Notes: generated by a model not told the origin, from the letters alone. 64,000 bases of DNA from Sphingomicrobium astaxanthinifaciens (GCF_022865105.1 NZ_JAKNYM010000001.1:248001-312000); one strand, 5' to 3'. Counted from the stretch's first letter, positions 9,094 through 17,009 are shown. A program made the numbers and translations.

Positions 9094-10446
9094 TTAGCGA
9101 ATTCGTTTGCCGCCCTTAAGATCGATGGAAATCGGATCCCATTCGAAGATCGTCCAGTCGTCACGCGGACGGTGCGAGCTCAACCAGCTTTCTTTCTGAA
9201 CATTGCGATCTCGAAGGGCTTCCAATGCGCCTGAAAGAGACGCTTGGTAATTGGTTTCAGCCTTACAGTAAGAGCCAAAGCTGGCGACCTCACGACGCTC
9301 GAGGTTGTGCGCTTGTTCAAAACTACGCTGGATGCTCTCCAACATACCTTTGCGCCATTCGTCATAATCGGCACGAGGAGAGCTCGAAGTTACCTCATAT
9401 ACCGCTGGTTCGTATTGCCGCATGAAGGTCTTCTTTGTCCGACCGTCATCGTACGTATCTGAAAATTGGCAATTCGGGCTATCGACGAACCATTCCGTTC
9501 TCATGGCGGCGTCGCGAGAAGCATTTTTGCGTGCAGAGCGAACGCGGTCACGCCGGCGCTCCTTGGCGCGCGCCCGAGCGATATCCGCCTCTACGATTGC
9601 TTCCGATCGCGCTTTTTGCCTTCCCTGCTCACGTATGCGCTCCCAGCGCTCGTTTCGAGAAGTTGGAGCGCCTGGTATCCGCGGAGGGCGCGACGCGCGT
9701 TCAATCCGCGCGGCGCCTTGGGCGACAGCTCCCGCTATCCCTGCCCACATTTGGCGTTCAGCCTGAGCTTTTCGGCGCTCTTCCTCCTGCTCCCAAGCTT
9801 TTGCCGCTAGGCGCTCCCGTTCGCGCTCCGCCTCGCGTCGACGACGCTCCTCTTCGTAGGCCGCCCGCTTTCGGTCTTGCTCCTCGATCCGCCCGCGTTG
9901 GCGCTCCTGCCAAGCCTTGTAACTTTTCCGGCTCGCTTCGTACGACGTATAGGCAGTGTTCCCGAATACATCTTCATGATCTTCGTCGACGCCCGCAGAG
10001 ATAAGCGCATGAGCGATGGCTAAACGCGTCTCGGAAATATCCTCGTCACGGCTCTTAAGTGCGTAAAACAGCACGGTTCGATCATTATTATCCACCCAAT
10101 TGAGATCGGGCTTCTTTGCCAGCACCTGTTCCAAGACCGATAGGTCTTCCCATCGAACCGCAATAAGAAGAGGGGGCATCCCCGGAGTTACTCTCGCACC
10201 CCCACCAGAGAACTTCCCAGTACTGAAGCCTTGTTCTTCGTCGAAGCGAATAAAACGGCCTACAGGCTTGTTACTGGCGACCTCGATCCAATAGGTAGTG
10301 TCGTCGTCGACCGAGACTTGCATATAACGACCGTCAGAGTTCTTGACGGTTTTGAGGTACGCTATCTCCTCTGACGGAATGGAATCCTGCTGAACAAAAA
10401 AAACTCCGTTCGCGAGTGCAAGAATGGTGAAAAAGCTTAGCCGCAT
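9094..10446 (-). CDS. Secreted family B protein with ankyrin-like repeats (B2)
   Basis: Unknown function, 450 residues. ATG at 10446, preceded by GGGA about 8-10 bases upstream. The N-terminal MRLSFFTILALANGVFF is a likely signal peptide or anchor. Residues about 85-165 look like two or three ankyrin repeats (PPLLIAVRWEDLSVLEQVLA; TVLFYALKSRD; ALISAGVDEDHEDVFGNTAY). A long Glu/Arg coiled coil (RKRAAYEEERRRREAERERE) leads into the same basic segment and C-terminal domain as B1. The final 175 codons match B1 at every base. The combination suggests a constant C-terminal module carried on variable, protein-binding N-halves. Confidence 0.68.
   Translation of the reverse strand: MRLSFFTILALANGVFFVQQDSIPSEEIAYLKTVKNSDGRYMQVSVDDDTTYWIEVASNKPVGRFIRFDEEQGFSTGKFSGGGARVTPGMPPLLIAVRWEDLSVLEQVLAKKPDLNWVDNNDRTVLFYALKSRDEDISETRLAIAHALISAGVDEDHEDVFGNTAYTSYEASRKSYKAWQERQRGRIEEQDRKRAAYEEERRRREAERERERLAAKAWEQEEERRKAQAERQMWAGIAGAVAQGAARIERASRPPRIPGAPTSRNERWERIREQGRQKARSEAIVEADIARARAKERRRDRVRSARKNASRDAAMRTEWFVDSPNCQFSDTYDDGRTKKTFMRQYEPAVYEVTSSSPRADYDEWRKGMLESIQRSFEQAHNLERREVASFGSYCKAETNYQASLSGALEALRDRNVQKESWLSSHRPRDDWTIFEWDPISIDLKGGKRIR
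9095..9718. repeat. Direct repeat, copy 2 (identical 3' ends of B1 and B2)
   Basis: Partner of 6581-7204, in the same orientation. The 525-bp perfect block is 9095-9619. The 2.5 kb between the copies contains the rest of B1 and all of A2, so recombination between the copies would delete A2 and produce a B2/B1 hybrid. Confidence 0.9.
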
Positions 10447-10573
10447 CACACTGATCCCAGTTTGAATCTAGACGTGACAACCTCTCACATCATTCGACCC
10501 AATACAATAATCGAGATTGCAGTCTTTCAGCATAGATCACGACTTGAGCACTCACAAGCGTCGGAGAATTGCA

Positions 10574-11206
10574 TCAATGATTCGCTGCTGAGGGCTCCGC
10601 CGCCTGCCCGGGCCTTTTCGAAATTATGTCGAAGCCGCACTCTCGCCCGATCGAGCTGAACAGATCCGTATATTTTTGGGTGTCAACATCGCCTTTGTTA
10701 TCACCGTCTAGTTTTCTATAGTAAATCGGCATCCATTGAAAACTATTATCGGCGATCACCTCGCGCCCACTTAAATATTTATTCCTAATTACTATGTAGT
10801 TAAGTCCTCCATCTGATTTCTTATGTCCAACATAGAGGTTTCTCGGAAAATCAGCGGGCAACGGCTCCTCTGCTATGGGCTCGAACGGGATCTCCAACAA
10901 GTAAATCGTATCCCCTGGCCTAGCGGAAATGTTTGCGGAATAAGCCTCTAGCAGAAAAGGCGGATTAGAGGGCTTGTCATCGTAAACGTATCTTCCGGAG
11001 ATTTCAACAATGCACTGGTTGTCCGCATATCTTTCGAGACTGATTTCACCTCGCCAATGTCCTTTGTAGCCATTCTCGTGAATTGACGAGACATTCCAAT
11101 CTCGATTGATGTCCTCTATTTGAGACTGCAATTGCCTCCACCTCGGACCGGAATCGTAAGGTTGACTGCCAACTAAAATCGACGCCGCGACCACAGAAAT
11201 AAACAT
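10574..11206 (-). CDS. Secreted family A protein, short form (A3)
   Basis: Unknown function, 210 residues. ATG at 11206 with AAGGGG upstream; a start 11 codons earlier is open but less likely. A short signal peptide (MFISVVAASILVGS) leads straight into the family domain without a TPR-like segment. Family landmarks: W-x-x-LQ near the start, NQCIVEI, PGDTIYLLEIPF, EEPLPADFPRNL, LSGREVI and RECGFDI. Both conserved cysteines are present. It is the first gene of the minus-strand run and is divergent from A4, sharing the 145-bp gap 11207-11351. Confidence 0.68.
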   Translation of the reverse strand: MFISVVAASILVGSQPYDSGPRWRQLQSQIEDINRDWNVSSIHENGYKGHWRGEISLERYADNQCIVEISGRYVYDDKPSNPPFLLEAYSANISARPGDTIYLLEIPFEPIAEEPLPADFPRNLYVGHKKSDGGLNYIVIRNKYLSGREVIADNSFQWMPIYYRKLDGDNKGDVDTQKYTDLFSSIGRECGFDIISKRPGQAAEPSAANH

Positions 11207-11351
11207 TTCGACCCCTTGTATCCTGGTTAATTCAGTCACCGACTTTCGTCGAAAAGTATGGAAACATCAATAATCAGGGCTATGGCGATTGACCGGTGAG
11301 AATGGCAACATTTAAGTAGGCCTTTCTCGAAGGAAAGAGATGCAAGGGGGC

Positions 11352-11966
11352 ATGATGAAATATTCTGGATTGCTGTTGGCCGGTCTGTTCTGCGTGGTTG
11401 GCTCCTCAGGCCATGCGCAAGACAGGGGAGGTGACTGGGCCACTCTGCAAGCGGACGTTGCGAGCTTTAATGATGGCTACAAGCTCACTTATCACCAAGA
11501 CTATTTATACACTGAAATCGTCGGCAGCGTAGCCATCGCTCGCGATGACGACGGGCGTTGTCGATTTTCTTTTTCAAAGCAGAGCAGTGCGATCGTCCCA
11601 GAAAATAACAAGTCTCTGACCGAAACTTGGAAAGTCGCTGATTTCACCGTCGAAGATGGTGATGACTTTCTGCTCATAACACTTCCGTTTCAGACGAACG
11701 GGGAAGAACCGCTGGCAGCAGACTTTCCAAAAAATCTTGTCATTGCAGTGCAGAATTCGGAAGGGAAACCGAAAATAATCACGAGCAAAAAAACATATTT
11801 TAGTGGGCGGGAGTTGATTGACGATCCGACTGAGCCAGGGTTTTTCGTTTATGACAGGGCGATCACGGCGGACATAACTGGTGAAATTCAAACGCAACCA
11901 CTCATCGCAATTTTGAAGAACGCTGCCACGCAGTGTGGGTTCGCGCTGCATGAACGAGAGATGTAG
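11352..11966 (+). CDS. Secreted family A protein, short form (A4)
   Basis: Unknown function, 204 residues. ATG at 11352 is preceded by AAGGGGG; an ATG four codons earlier is less suited. The signal peptide ends GHAQ. The mature protein is the simplest version of the family A domain and is closest to the C-terminal half of A1: DWATLQ, YKLTYHQDY, GRCRFSF, LPFQTNGEEPLAADFPKNL, KIITSKK, SGRELIDDP and TQCGF. The two cysteines are conserved. It is the only member on the plus strand. Confidence 0.68.
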   Translation: MMKYSGLLLAGLFCVVGSSGHAQDRGGDWATLQADVASFNDGYKLTYHQDYLYTEIVGSVAIARDDDGRCRFSFSKQSSAIVPENNKSLTETWKVADFTVEDGDDFLLITLPFQTNGEEPLAADFPKNLVIAVQNSEGKPKIITSKKTYFSGRELIDDPTEPGFFVYDRAITADITGEIQTQPLIAILKNAATQCGFALHEREM

Positions 11967-12622
11967 GTTCAAGCACGATATGGAGCCCGGCAGTATTTGC
12001 AGGAGGACAGACCCGACCTTTAGCCAGCGCCATATTCGTTCGTATTTTCGGATCGCACGAGCCGTGCGGGCACCTGCCGTTAGCACAGAACGTCTTCGAA
12101 CTTTTGACCCGTCACCTAGCAAAGAAATCTGCTTTCACCTGCAAATGGATCAGAGCAGCAAGGGACAAACGCCCGGGAAGCCCCGTCCTTCATTCGCGAA
12201 TGACCGATATGGTGCGCCTCTCACCCGTCCCTGAACCACCGAAATCGGGCGCTAAGCGGACATCAATTTCGCCTCCAGACTTGAATTTCCCAATGATTTG
12301 AGTGCCCATCTTTGTTACGCCGGGCGCACCATTTCTCAAAAACCTCAATATCAAGCCATTCTTCTGGCAGGCGAAATATCGAATGTGGGCACCAACGACC
12401 GCCTCTGGGCCGTAAGCTGACTGTCCGGTTGTAAAATGGCAGGCTGGGAAAGCAGACGCTGGGCGGGGTGGCGGATTGGCTAGGACCGCGTGATCTCTCA
12501 TTGTTGAGGTGCCGGCACTACGCGAACAACGCCAAGGTTAGGAGTATGGCTTCATTGCCGAGGCTTTGCTTCGCAAAATCTAGAACTCTGCGCGACTATT
12601 GTGCGGAGTGAAGCATTAGCGA
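11967..12622. other. 656-bp stretch with no convincing gene; two dispersed repeat copies
   Basis: No frame here has a ribosome-binding site together with protein-like sequence. Two segments belong to the dispersed repeat: 12243-12266 (containing TCGGGCGCTAAGCGGAC) and 12403-12430 (containing TGGGCCGTAAGCTGACTGTC). The first shares its 17-base core exactly with the copy at 17012. A minus-strand frame of 103 codons (12190-12501) runs through both repeats and is probably chance. The segment lies between convergent genes (A4 and the DUF6527 gene), so a terminator would be expected, but I see no strong hairpin with a T-run. Confidence 0.5.
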
Positions 12623-13018
12623 CTAGGCCTTTCTGATTTTTCGCGCGATCCACTTCCAAAAACGCTTCCACCATGGAGCATTGAGATCATCGTAGTAGCG
12701 CTCACGGCGAAGCTGTTCGGCTCTTCGACCCGCCATGATTTCCTCTTCCGTCCACTGGGCACACCATTTTACCCGACCGTTCGTGATGAAATAGTGCGAA
12801 CGGCATGGCCTCTGCCAATTGCCGACTGAAGGGCGCAACGTCGGATTTTTGTCCGAGCCGGCCAAACGCCATTCGGTCGGAAGTATGGGCGTACGTATCT
12901 TCGAACCGCAGCCACACGCGCATAAATGCGCAGCGGTCTCGAACTCGTCAGACACATACAGTACCCCCGGTTCGAGTTGCTTCGGCATGAAATGGACGCG
13001 CTCAACCTCAAAGTTCAT
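12623..13018 (-). CDS. DUF6527 family protein of a ubiquitin-like cassette
   Basis: 131-residue protein, third gene of the Ubl cassette; its ATG (13018) overlaps the end of the E1-like gene by 11 bases. A cysteine cluster HLCACGCG (Cys33, Cys35, Cys37) and PCRSHYFITNGRVKWC (Cys72, Ser74, His75, Cys86) are the recognisable family features. The C-terminus is basic and tryptophan-rich (APWWKRFWKWIARKIRKA), perhaps membrane- or nucleic-acid-associated. In other bacteria DUF6527 proteins sit beside multiubiquitin and ThiF/E1 genes, and a deconjugating peptidase role has been considered. The Cys cluster could bind zinc, while Ser74-His75 would suit a hydrolase. The assignment rests on motif memory and on context. 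Confidence 0.72.
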   Translation of the reverse strand: MNFEVERVHFMPKQLEPGVLYVSDEFETAAHLCACGCGSKIRTPILPTEWRLAGSDKNPTLRPSVGNWQRPCRSHYFITNGRVKWCAQWTEEEIMAGRRAEQLRRERYYDDLNAPWWKRFWKWIARKIRKA

Positions 13019-14216
13019 CGATCGTTCTCACATTAATGACGCTCAGATCTGCTATTTCGAAGAGACTGTTGATGTTCGCTTCAGCGCTTCGGTAAAATTC
13101 GCGAAGCTGCTTGTAGCGGATCATGGCAAGACATGCGTTCAGTGCGTTGAGCTCACTAATCTGAATATTATCGCGATAAAGATTGTCCGCTCCATCTGCT
13201 GTCTCGGCAAGTCCTTTCGCCTTTAGCTCCCTTGCAATCCCTGGCTCGAAATAGGTGGCCCTCATCATTCCGCTGATGGGTCCATCCTTCCGTTTTAGGC
13301 CCATACCGACATCGATGAATGGGATGCCGAGCTCGATCAATAGATCAAAGATTTCGTTTCGGGCCGAACCCTTATCGACGCAAACAAAAGCAAACGTCAC
13401 CCCTTCGAGCTCTTCAGCTGACTCACTCGTGATGTAGTTAGCTCTTAGCGAGAGGCCATGGCGGAATGGCTCGTACCGCGCTTGATAGACGTCCGCCTTT
13501 TTGCATCCGAGCTCTGCCTCGTCGAGTTTTCCTGGCGATCTGTAGGCATTGTGGACGTGAAAGTCGTCGCCATCGAAGCCAACGATGTTTGGAATGCGCG
13601 CCTTAACCGCATAATCGAGGAGGAAGGCGCCAGTACCACCCAGTCCGATAATCGCGATCTTTTCGTCGGCGAACCCTGCATTGAGTTCAGCAATGCCGGC
13701 TCGGCTCGTCAAGGTATCCTGGAGTTTGAATATCGCATCCTTAACTTCAGTCTTGTCCGCTCTGTACGTGTATGGCGTGACCATATGTTTCTCGATGGCC
13801 GGCCCCGAAATAATGGCTACGTAACTCTCGATCTTTTCAAAGTGGTCGGCGAATTTTCCAGTGGCTTTGGGTTTGTTGGAGAACGAGCGCTGCACAACAA
13901 CGTCCGAGTGCTCAGCAGCCAGCGCGATGGAAGTTGCCCCCCCACCCAAATTCAGAATCTGCCGACCTTGAAGATCATATGGATGCGATCCCGCGAAATA
14001 GATTTGGTGATCCTGCTGCTGCATCACTTCGCCATCGACCGACACAAGCTTGGAAACGATTGCGCCCGACTGCAAATTCCCGGCGGAGTCGAGATAGGGA
14101 ATATCCCTCACGATCAGGTGACCTTGATCGAAAGCGACGGCGTAACCTCGCTCGACAAGTCGAGCGAGGTCCTGATTACGACTGACCAGTTTCTGAAACA
14201 CTGAACCGCATCCCAT
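13008..14216 (-). CDS. ThiF/E1-like adenylyltransferase with N-terminal DUF6791-type region
   Basis: 402-residue E1-like enzyme predicted to adenylate the C-terminus of the neighbouring Ubl protein. Residues about 1-140 (SRNQDLARLVERGYAVAF, HLIVRDIPYL, HPYDLQG) form an extension of DUF6791 type. The Rossmann adenylation domain begins near 185: GLGGTG (191-196), Asp215 in FDGDD, then Asn223 and Arg226, so the ATP-binding residues look intact. FVCVDKGSARNEIFDLL and NIQISELNALNACLAMIRYK are characteristic of this subgroup. No obvious crossover cysteine loop of eukaryotic E1s is seen; candidate cysteines are 238 and 362. The ATG at 14216 overlaps the Ubl gene by 41 bases; a GTG at 14201 is an alternative. 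No E2 gene accompanies it. Confidence 0.82.
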   Translation of the reverse strand: MGCGSVFQKLVSRNQDLARLVERGYAVAFDQGHLIVRDIPYLDSAGNLQSGAIVSKLVSVDGEVMQQQDHQIYFAGSHPYDLQGRQILNLGGGATSIALAAEHSDVVVQRSFSNKPKATGKFADHFEKIESYVAIISGPAIEKHMVTPYTYRADKTEVKDAIFKLQDTLTSRAGIAELNAGFADEKIAIIGLGGTGAFLLDYAVKARIPNIVGFDGDDFHVHNAYRSPGKLDEAELGCKKADVYQARYEPFRHGLSLRANYITSESAEELEGVTFAFVCVDKGSARNEIFDLLIELGIPFIDVGMGLKRKDGPISGMMRATYFEPGIARELKAKGLAETADGADNLYRDNIQISELNALNACLAMIRYKQLREFYRSAEANINSLFEIADLSVINVRTIDEL

Positions 14217-14430
14217 CCTTGATTTTCACCGAAGCGCCAGCGACCAACGTGCCTTCCGGCTTGTTGCCCTGACCCCGTTTGTAGGTCACCGAATAGGTGA
14301 TGTTGGGGTTATCGGCGTAGCTGGGCTCTTCCAGCGTCACGGCCTCCTCGTAACTGATCTCATCTTTCGACCACGGATGCGGAGTGCCCTCTACATAAAT
14401 TGTCACTTCTTTCGTTTCATTCTTAGCCAT
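14176..14430 (-). CDS. Multiubiquitin-type ubiquitin-like protein (single Ubl domain)
   Basis: 84-residue protein that reads as one beta-grasp ubiquitin-like domain of the bacterial multiubiquitin family: VTIYVEGTPHPWSKDEISYE at its start, ITYSVTYKRG in the middle and LVAGASVKIKDGMRFSVSET near the end. It is the likely substrate of the E1-like enzyme encoded just downstream. The C-terminus ends TGQS rather than Gly-Gly, so either conjugation uses another terminus, or processing is needed, or the protein serves another role. Start: ATG at 14430 (MAKNETKEV) is preferred; ATG 14445 and GTG 14460 are also open. It is the first gene of the cassette, about 60 bases from its -10 box. Confidence 0.75.
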   Translation of the reverse strand: MAKNETKEVTIYVEGTPHPWSKDEISYEEAVTLEEPSYADNPNITYSVTYKRGQGNKPEGTLVAGASVKIKDGMRFSVSETGQS

Positions 14431-14491
14431 GGGGCTGCCTTTCATGCTGTCACACGCCACTACGTTCAGCGCCGCTTCATCAATAATTAGC

Positions 14492-14561
14492 TATATAATG
14501 GCTGGACAGTAGCTAGTCAATAGCCATGAGGTGTTGACATTTTGGCTTTGAATCGTATTTT
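14492..14561. promoter_or_regulatory. Divergent sigma-70-type promoters with overlapping inverted repeat
   Basis: Minus strand (toward the Ubl cassette): TTGACT at 14520-14515, a 17-base spacer, then TATATA at 14497-14492. Plus strand (toward the RHH-GNAT-XRE-ImmA operon): TTGACA at 14534-14539, a 16-base spacer, then TATTTT at 14556-14561. An inverted repeat ATGGCT (14498-14503) / AGCCAT (14522-14527) spans the minus-strand promoter and is a candidate operator. The two promoters are only 13 bases apart at their -35 boxes, so one bound regulator could control both directions. The RHH and XRE proteins encoded next door are the obvious candidates. Confidence 0.7.
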
Positions 14562-14585
14562 GGCGACCCCGAATGGAGAGAGGAC

Positions 14586-14798
14586 ATGGCAACCAAACGA
14601 ACAATGACACTCAACCTTACTGACGCGGAAATGTCGGTGGTTGAGGACTTCAGCGCACGAAAGGACATGAGCAAAACCGCGGTCTTGCGGCAGGCTCTGC
14701 GCCTTTACCAGCTGCTTGAGGCTCGTGTCGAAAAGGGCGACAAACTCTACGTCGAGAATGAAGCTACGAAGGACAAAGCCGAGATCATGATGGTATGA
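14586..14798 (+). CDS. Ribbon-helix-helix (CopG-like) protein
   Basis: 70-residue protein with a short beta-strand (TMTLNLTDAEMSVVEDFSAR) followed by two helices, as in ribbon-helix-helix DNA-binding proteins. It probably dimerises and binds the nearby inverted repeat. A strong GGAGAGGA site precedes the ATG at 14586. It is the first gene of a four-gene operon, and its stop overlaps the next start (ATGA). Small RHH proteins paired with GNAT-type proteins occur as antitoxins of acetyltransferase toxins, so that role is possible. Confidence 0.7.
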   Translation: MATKRTMTLNLTDAEMSVVEDFSARKDMSKTAVLRQALRLYQLLEARVEKGDKLYVENEATKDKAEIMMV

Positions 14799-15436
14799 GT
14801 GAAAATGGTCTAAGGGTAACGTTGCTTGATACCGCAACAGGAGAGCCTCGCGAGGCCGAGCTGCTGTCGTCAATCACCGAGAAGCAATTGACTGATGTAG
14901 AAGGCGAGTGGAAGCCGGCCCTCTATGACCGCTTTCGTGAATTCAATCGCGCGGGTAAGCCGCCGACCGAGTGGCCTGGCACCGAGAATAAGCATTGGGA
15001 TTGGCGTCAAAAAGTTGAGAAGCTGCAAGGATTGCTTTCGCATGACGGCTATTGCCTGACCTGCCAAGGCATGACTGAGGGGCTGATGTTGATCGATACG
15101 AGCAGTTATCGCTGTCGTTTGCCCGAAAACGAGAAGCGAAACTTGGTCTACATTGACTATGTCGAGAGCGCGCCTTGGAATAGGCCGGAGCTAGAACAGG
15201 TGCCCCGTTACCGTGGCATCGGCAGCATTCTGGTAGGCGCCGCGATTGAACGCAGTATCGCCGAAGAATTCAAGGGCCGTATCGGCCTACACGCTCTTCC
15301 GCAGGCTGAGCCTTTCTACAGCGCTACCTGTGGCATGAGTGACCTCGGACGCGACGACACAAAACAGGGATTACGATATTATGAGATGACGGCTGCACAA
15401 GCAGAAGCGTTCATCGCGAAAGGAAATAATCGATGA
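14795..15436 (+). CDS. GNAT-like acetyltransferase domain protein
   Basis: 213 residues. Residues about 140-200 carry a GNAT-type core: RYRGIGSILVGAAIERSIAE resembles the acetyl-CoA-binding motif (R-x-x-G-I-G), followed by GRIGLHALPQAEPFYSATCG and a closing strand (GLRYYEMT). The N-terminal 120 residues are unusual for GNATs, with a CLTCQG pair of cysteines near residue 88. Translationally coupled to the RHH gene and to the XRE gene by ATGA overlaps on both sides. It could modify a protein of the cassette, act as a toxin neutralised by the RHH partner, or have another substrate. Confidence 0.65.
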   Translation: MSENGLRVTLLDTATGEPREAELLSSITEKQLTDVEGEWKPALYDRFREFNRAGKPPTEWPGTENKHWDWRQKVEKLQGLLSHDGYCLTCQGMTEGLMLIDTSSYRCRLPENEKRNLVYIDYVESAPWNRPELEQVPRYRGIGSILVGAAIERSIAEEFKGRIGLHALPQAEPFYSATCGMSDLGRDDTKQGLRYYEMTAAQAEAFIAKGNNR

Positions 15437-15909
15437 GCACTCATATGACCATGGAGTGGTGCCTTAGAATGGCAGAGCTCGAGGGCAACGCTTCGATCGC
15501 TGCAGGCGCGTTAGCGCTTGACCCCGTTTTTGAGGAAGCGCCTGCTGTGGCTGATGCAGATGAGGCCAATGTTGCATTCGGCCGCTTTGTGCGACTCATG
15601 CGTCGTTCGCGAAGGATGTCGCGTGAGCAGCTCGCCGAGCAAGCAGATATCGACATTAAAGAGCTTATCGAGATCGAGGACGATGTAAGGCATAAGCCGG
15701 ATATCCGCTCCGTCTATCAGCTATCACGCGTGTTCAAGCTCCCCAGCGCAAAGCTCATGCATGTTGCCGGCCTGGCCAAGGCTCGCAACGACAATCTTGA
15801 GCGTCACATGGAACGATTTGCCGCACGCTCTGACCCTATGGCGGACCTGACAGATGAAGAACGCGCGGCTTTAGAGGATTTCGTTGCGCAACTAAGTTTG
15901 GACAAATGA
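15433..15909 (+). CDS. XRE-family helix-turn-helix regulator
   Basis: 158 residues with a Cro/C1-type HTH at about 50-110: FVRLMRRSRRMSREQLAEQA is the scaffold and recognition part, followed by SVYQLSRVFKLPSAKLMHVA. An N-terminal extension of about 45 residues and an acidic C-terminal tail flank it. Directly upstream of an ImmA/IrrE protease gene, which is the classic arrangement in which the protease cleaves or inactivates the XRE repressor. It probably regulates the divergent promoter region. ATGA overlap with the GNAT gene. Confidence 0.85.
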   Translation: MSTHMTMEWCLRMAELEGNASIAAGALALDPVFEEAPAVADADEANVAFGRFVRLMRRSRRMSREQLAEQADIDIKELIEIEDDVRHKPDIRSVYQLSRVFKLPSAKLMHVAGLAKARNDNLERHMERFAARSDPMADLTDEERAALEDFVAQLSLDK

Positions 15910-15934
15910 TAGACACTCGCCAAAGGGGGCATGA

Positions 15935-16879
15935 TTGGCAAAGAACCGAATTCTCTCGGAAAGAACTACAGCAGATATCGACCGCCGGGTTGCGAAGGTG
16001 TTGGATGGCCTTGGTAACCCGGAGCCCCCTTTGGAGTTGTCCGATGTTCGCCAGCTTCTGCGGCTAGATAGACAATTCTACACAGCTGACGACACAGGTG
16101 CGGTTCGAGAGACTGTCAGTCGAATAAAGGTCGCAACAGTCCAAATCTACGAGCGGCCTAAGCTCCTCCTCGAAGCTATTCGGAAGATGTCGCTAAAGGC
16201 ACTCTACCTACCAGACCAACGCCGGATCCTGCTCGATGAAAACGAGCCTAAGTTGAAGCATCGATGGAACGAGGGTCACGAAATTGGCCATAGTTTGCTG
16301 CCGTGGCACCATGACGTCATGCTTGGCGACAATGGCTTTACCTTGTCTCATGATTGCCACGATCAGATCGAAACGGAAGCCAACTACGCGGCCGGTCAGC
16401 TGCTGTTCCTTCAGGGTCGCTTCGCCAACGAAGCCTTGGACCTCGCACCAACGCTCGACAATGTGAAGGAGCTCAAGGGCACGTTTGGCAATACGTTTTC
16501 GACTACGCTGTACCGGTTCGTTGAGCTTCGTGGCCGGGAAGTACCGATGGTCGGGATGATTAGCGCCCACCCACATCAATCAAGGCGTCCAGCGAATTTT
16601 GATCCAGCAAAGCCTTGCCGACATTTTATTCAGTCGCCCGCATTTGCTGACCAGTTCAGCCGTCAATCGGAGGTTGAAGTATTTCGAACCATAGCCAGCT
16701 ATTGTGGCTCTCAGGGAGGCGGCCCGCTCGGAGAGAGTGAGCTAATTCTGACTGATGACAATGGCGCTCAGCACCGCTTTTTCTTCGAAACCTTCTTCAA
16801 CCGTTATGACGCTCTTACGCTTGGCTCATATCTGAAGCCGGAACCCATTAAGATCTGCGGATCGGCTTCGATTTTCTAG
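15935..16879 (+). CDS. ImmA/IrrE-family metallo-endopeptidase
   Basis: 314-residue predicted zinc protease. HEIGH at 115-119 gives the two histidine ligands and the catalytic Glu116, and IETEANYAAG (about 145-154) supplies the third ligand, as in ImmA and IrrE. The likely target is the XRE protein encoded 25 bases upstream. The start is a TTG at 15935 with a strong site (AAAGGGGG) 6 bases before it; the nearby ATG at 15931 is out of frame. The C-terminal 140 residues (from about YCGSQGG and FFFETFFNRYDALT) are outside the protease core and may sense a signal. Last gene of the operon. Confidence 0.87.
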   Translation: MAKNRILSERTTADIDRRVAKVLDGLGNPEPPLELSDVRQLLRLDRQFYTADDTGAVRETVSRIKVATVQIYERPKLLLEAIRKMSLKALYLPDQRRILLDENEPKLKHRWNEGHEIGHSLLPWHHDVMLGDNGFTLSHDCHDQIETEANYAAGQLLFLQGRFANEALDLAPTLDNVKELKGTFGNTFSTTLYRFVELRGREVPMVGMISAHPHQSRRPANFDPAKPCRHFIQSPAFADQFSRQSEVEVFRTIASYCGSQGGGPLGESELILTDDNGAQHRFFFETFFNRYDALTLGSYLKPEPIKICGSASIF

Positions 16880-17009
16880 TCGGTCGAGCAAGGGATCCTG
16901 TTCACTACCGGTTCGTCTGCAAGTGCGCGGACCACATCCCAGCAGCTAAGAACTAGAGGGCATAAATAGTCCGTTATCAGCATCCGCGCCGTCGAGAGCG
17001 AATGTCCGA

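Noticed and set aside
12190-12501. 103-codon minus-strand open frame between A4 and the DUF6527 gene
   Set aside because: It runs through two copies of the dispersed intergenic repeat, lacks a good ribosome-binding site, and its translation is not protein-like along its length.
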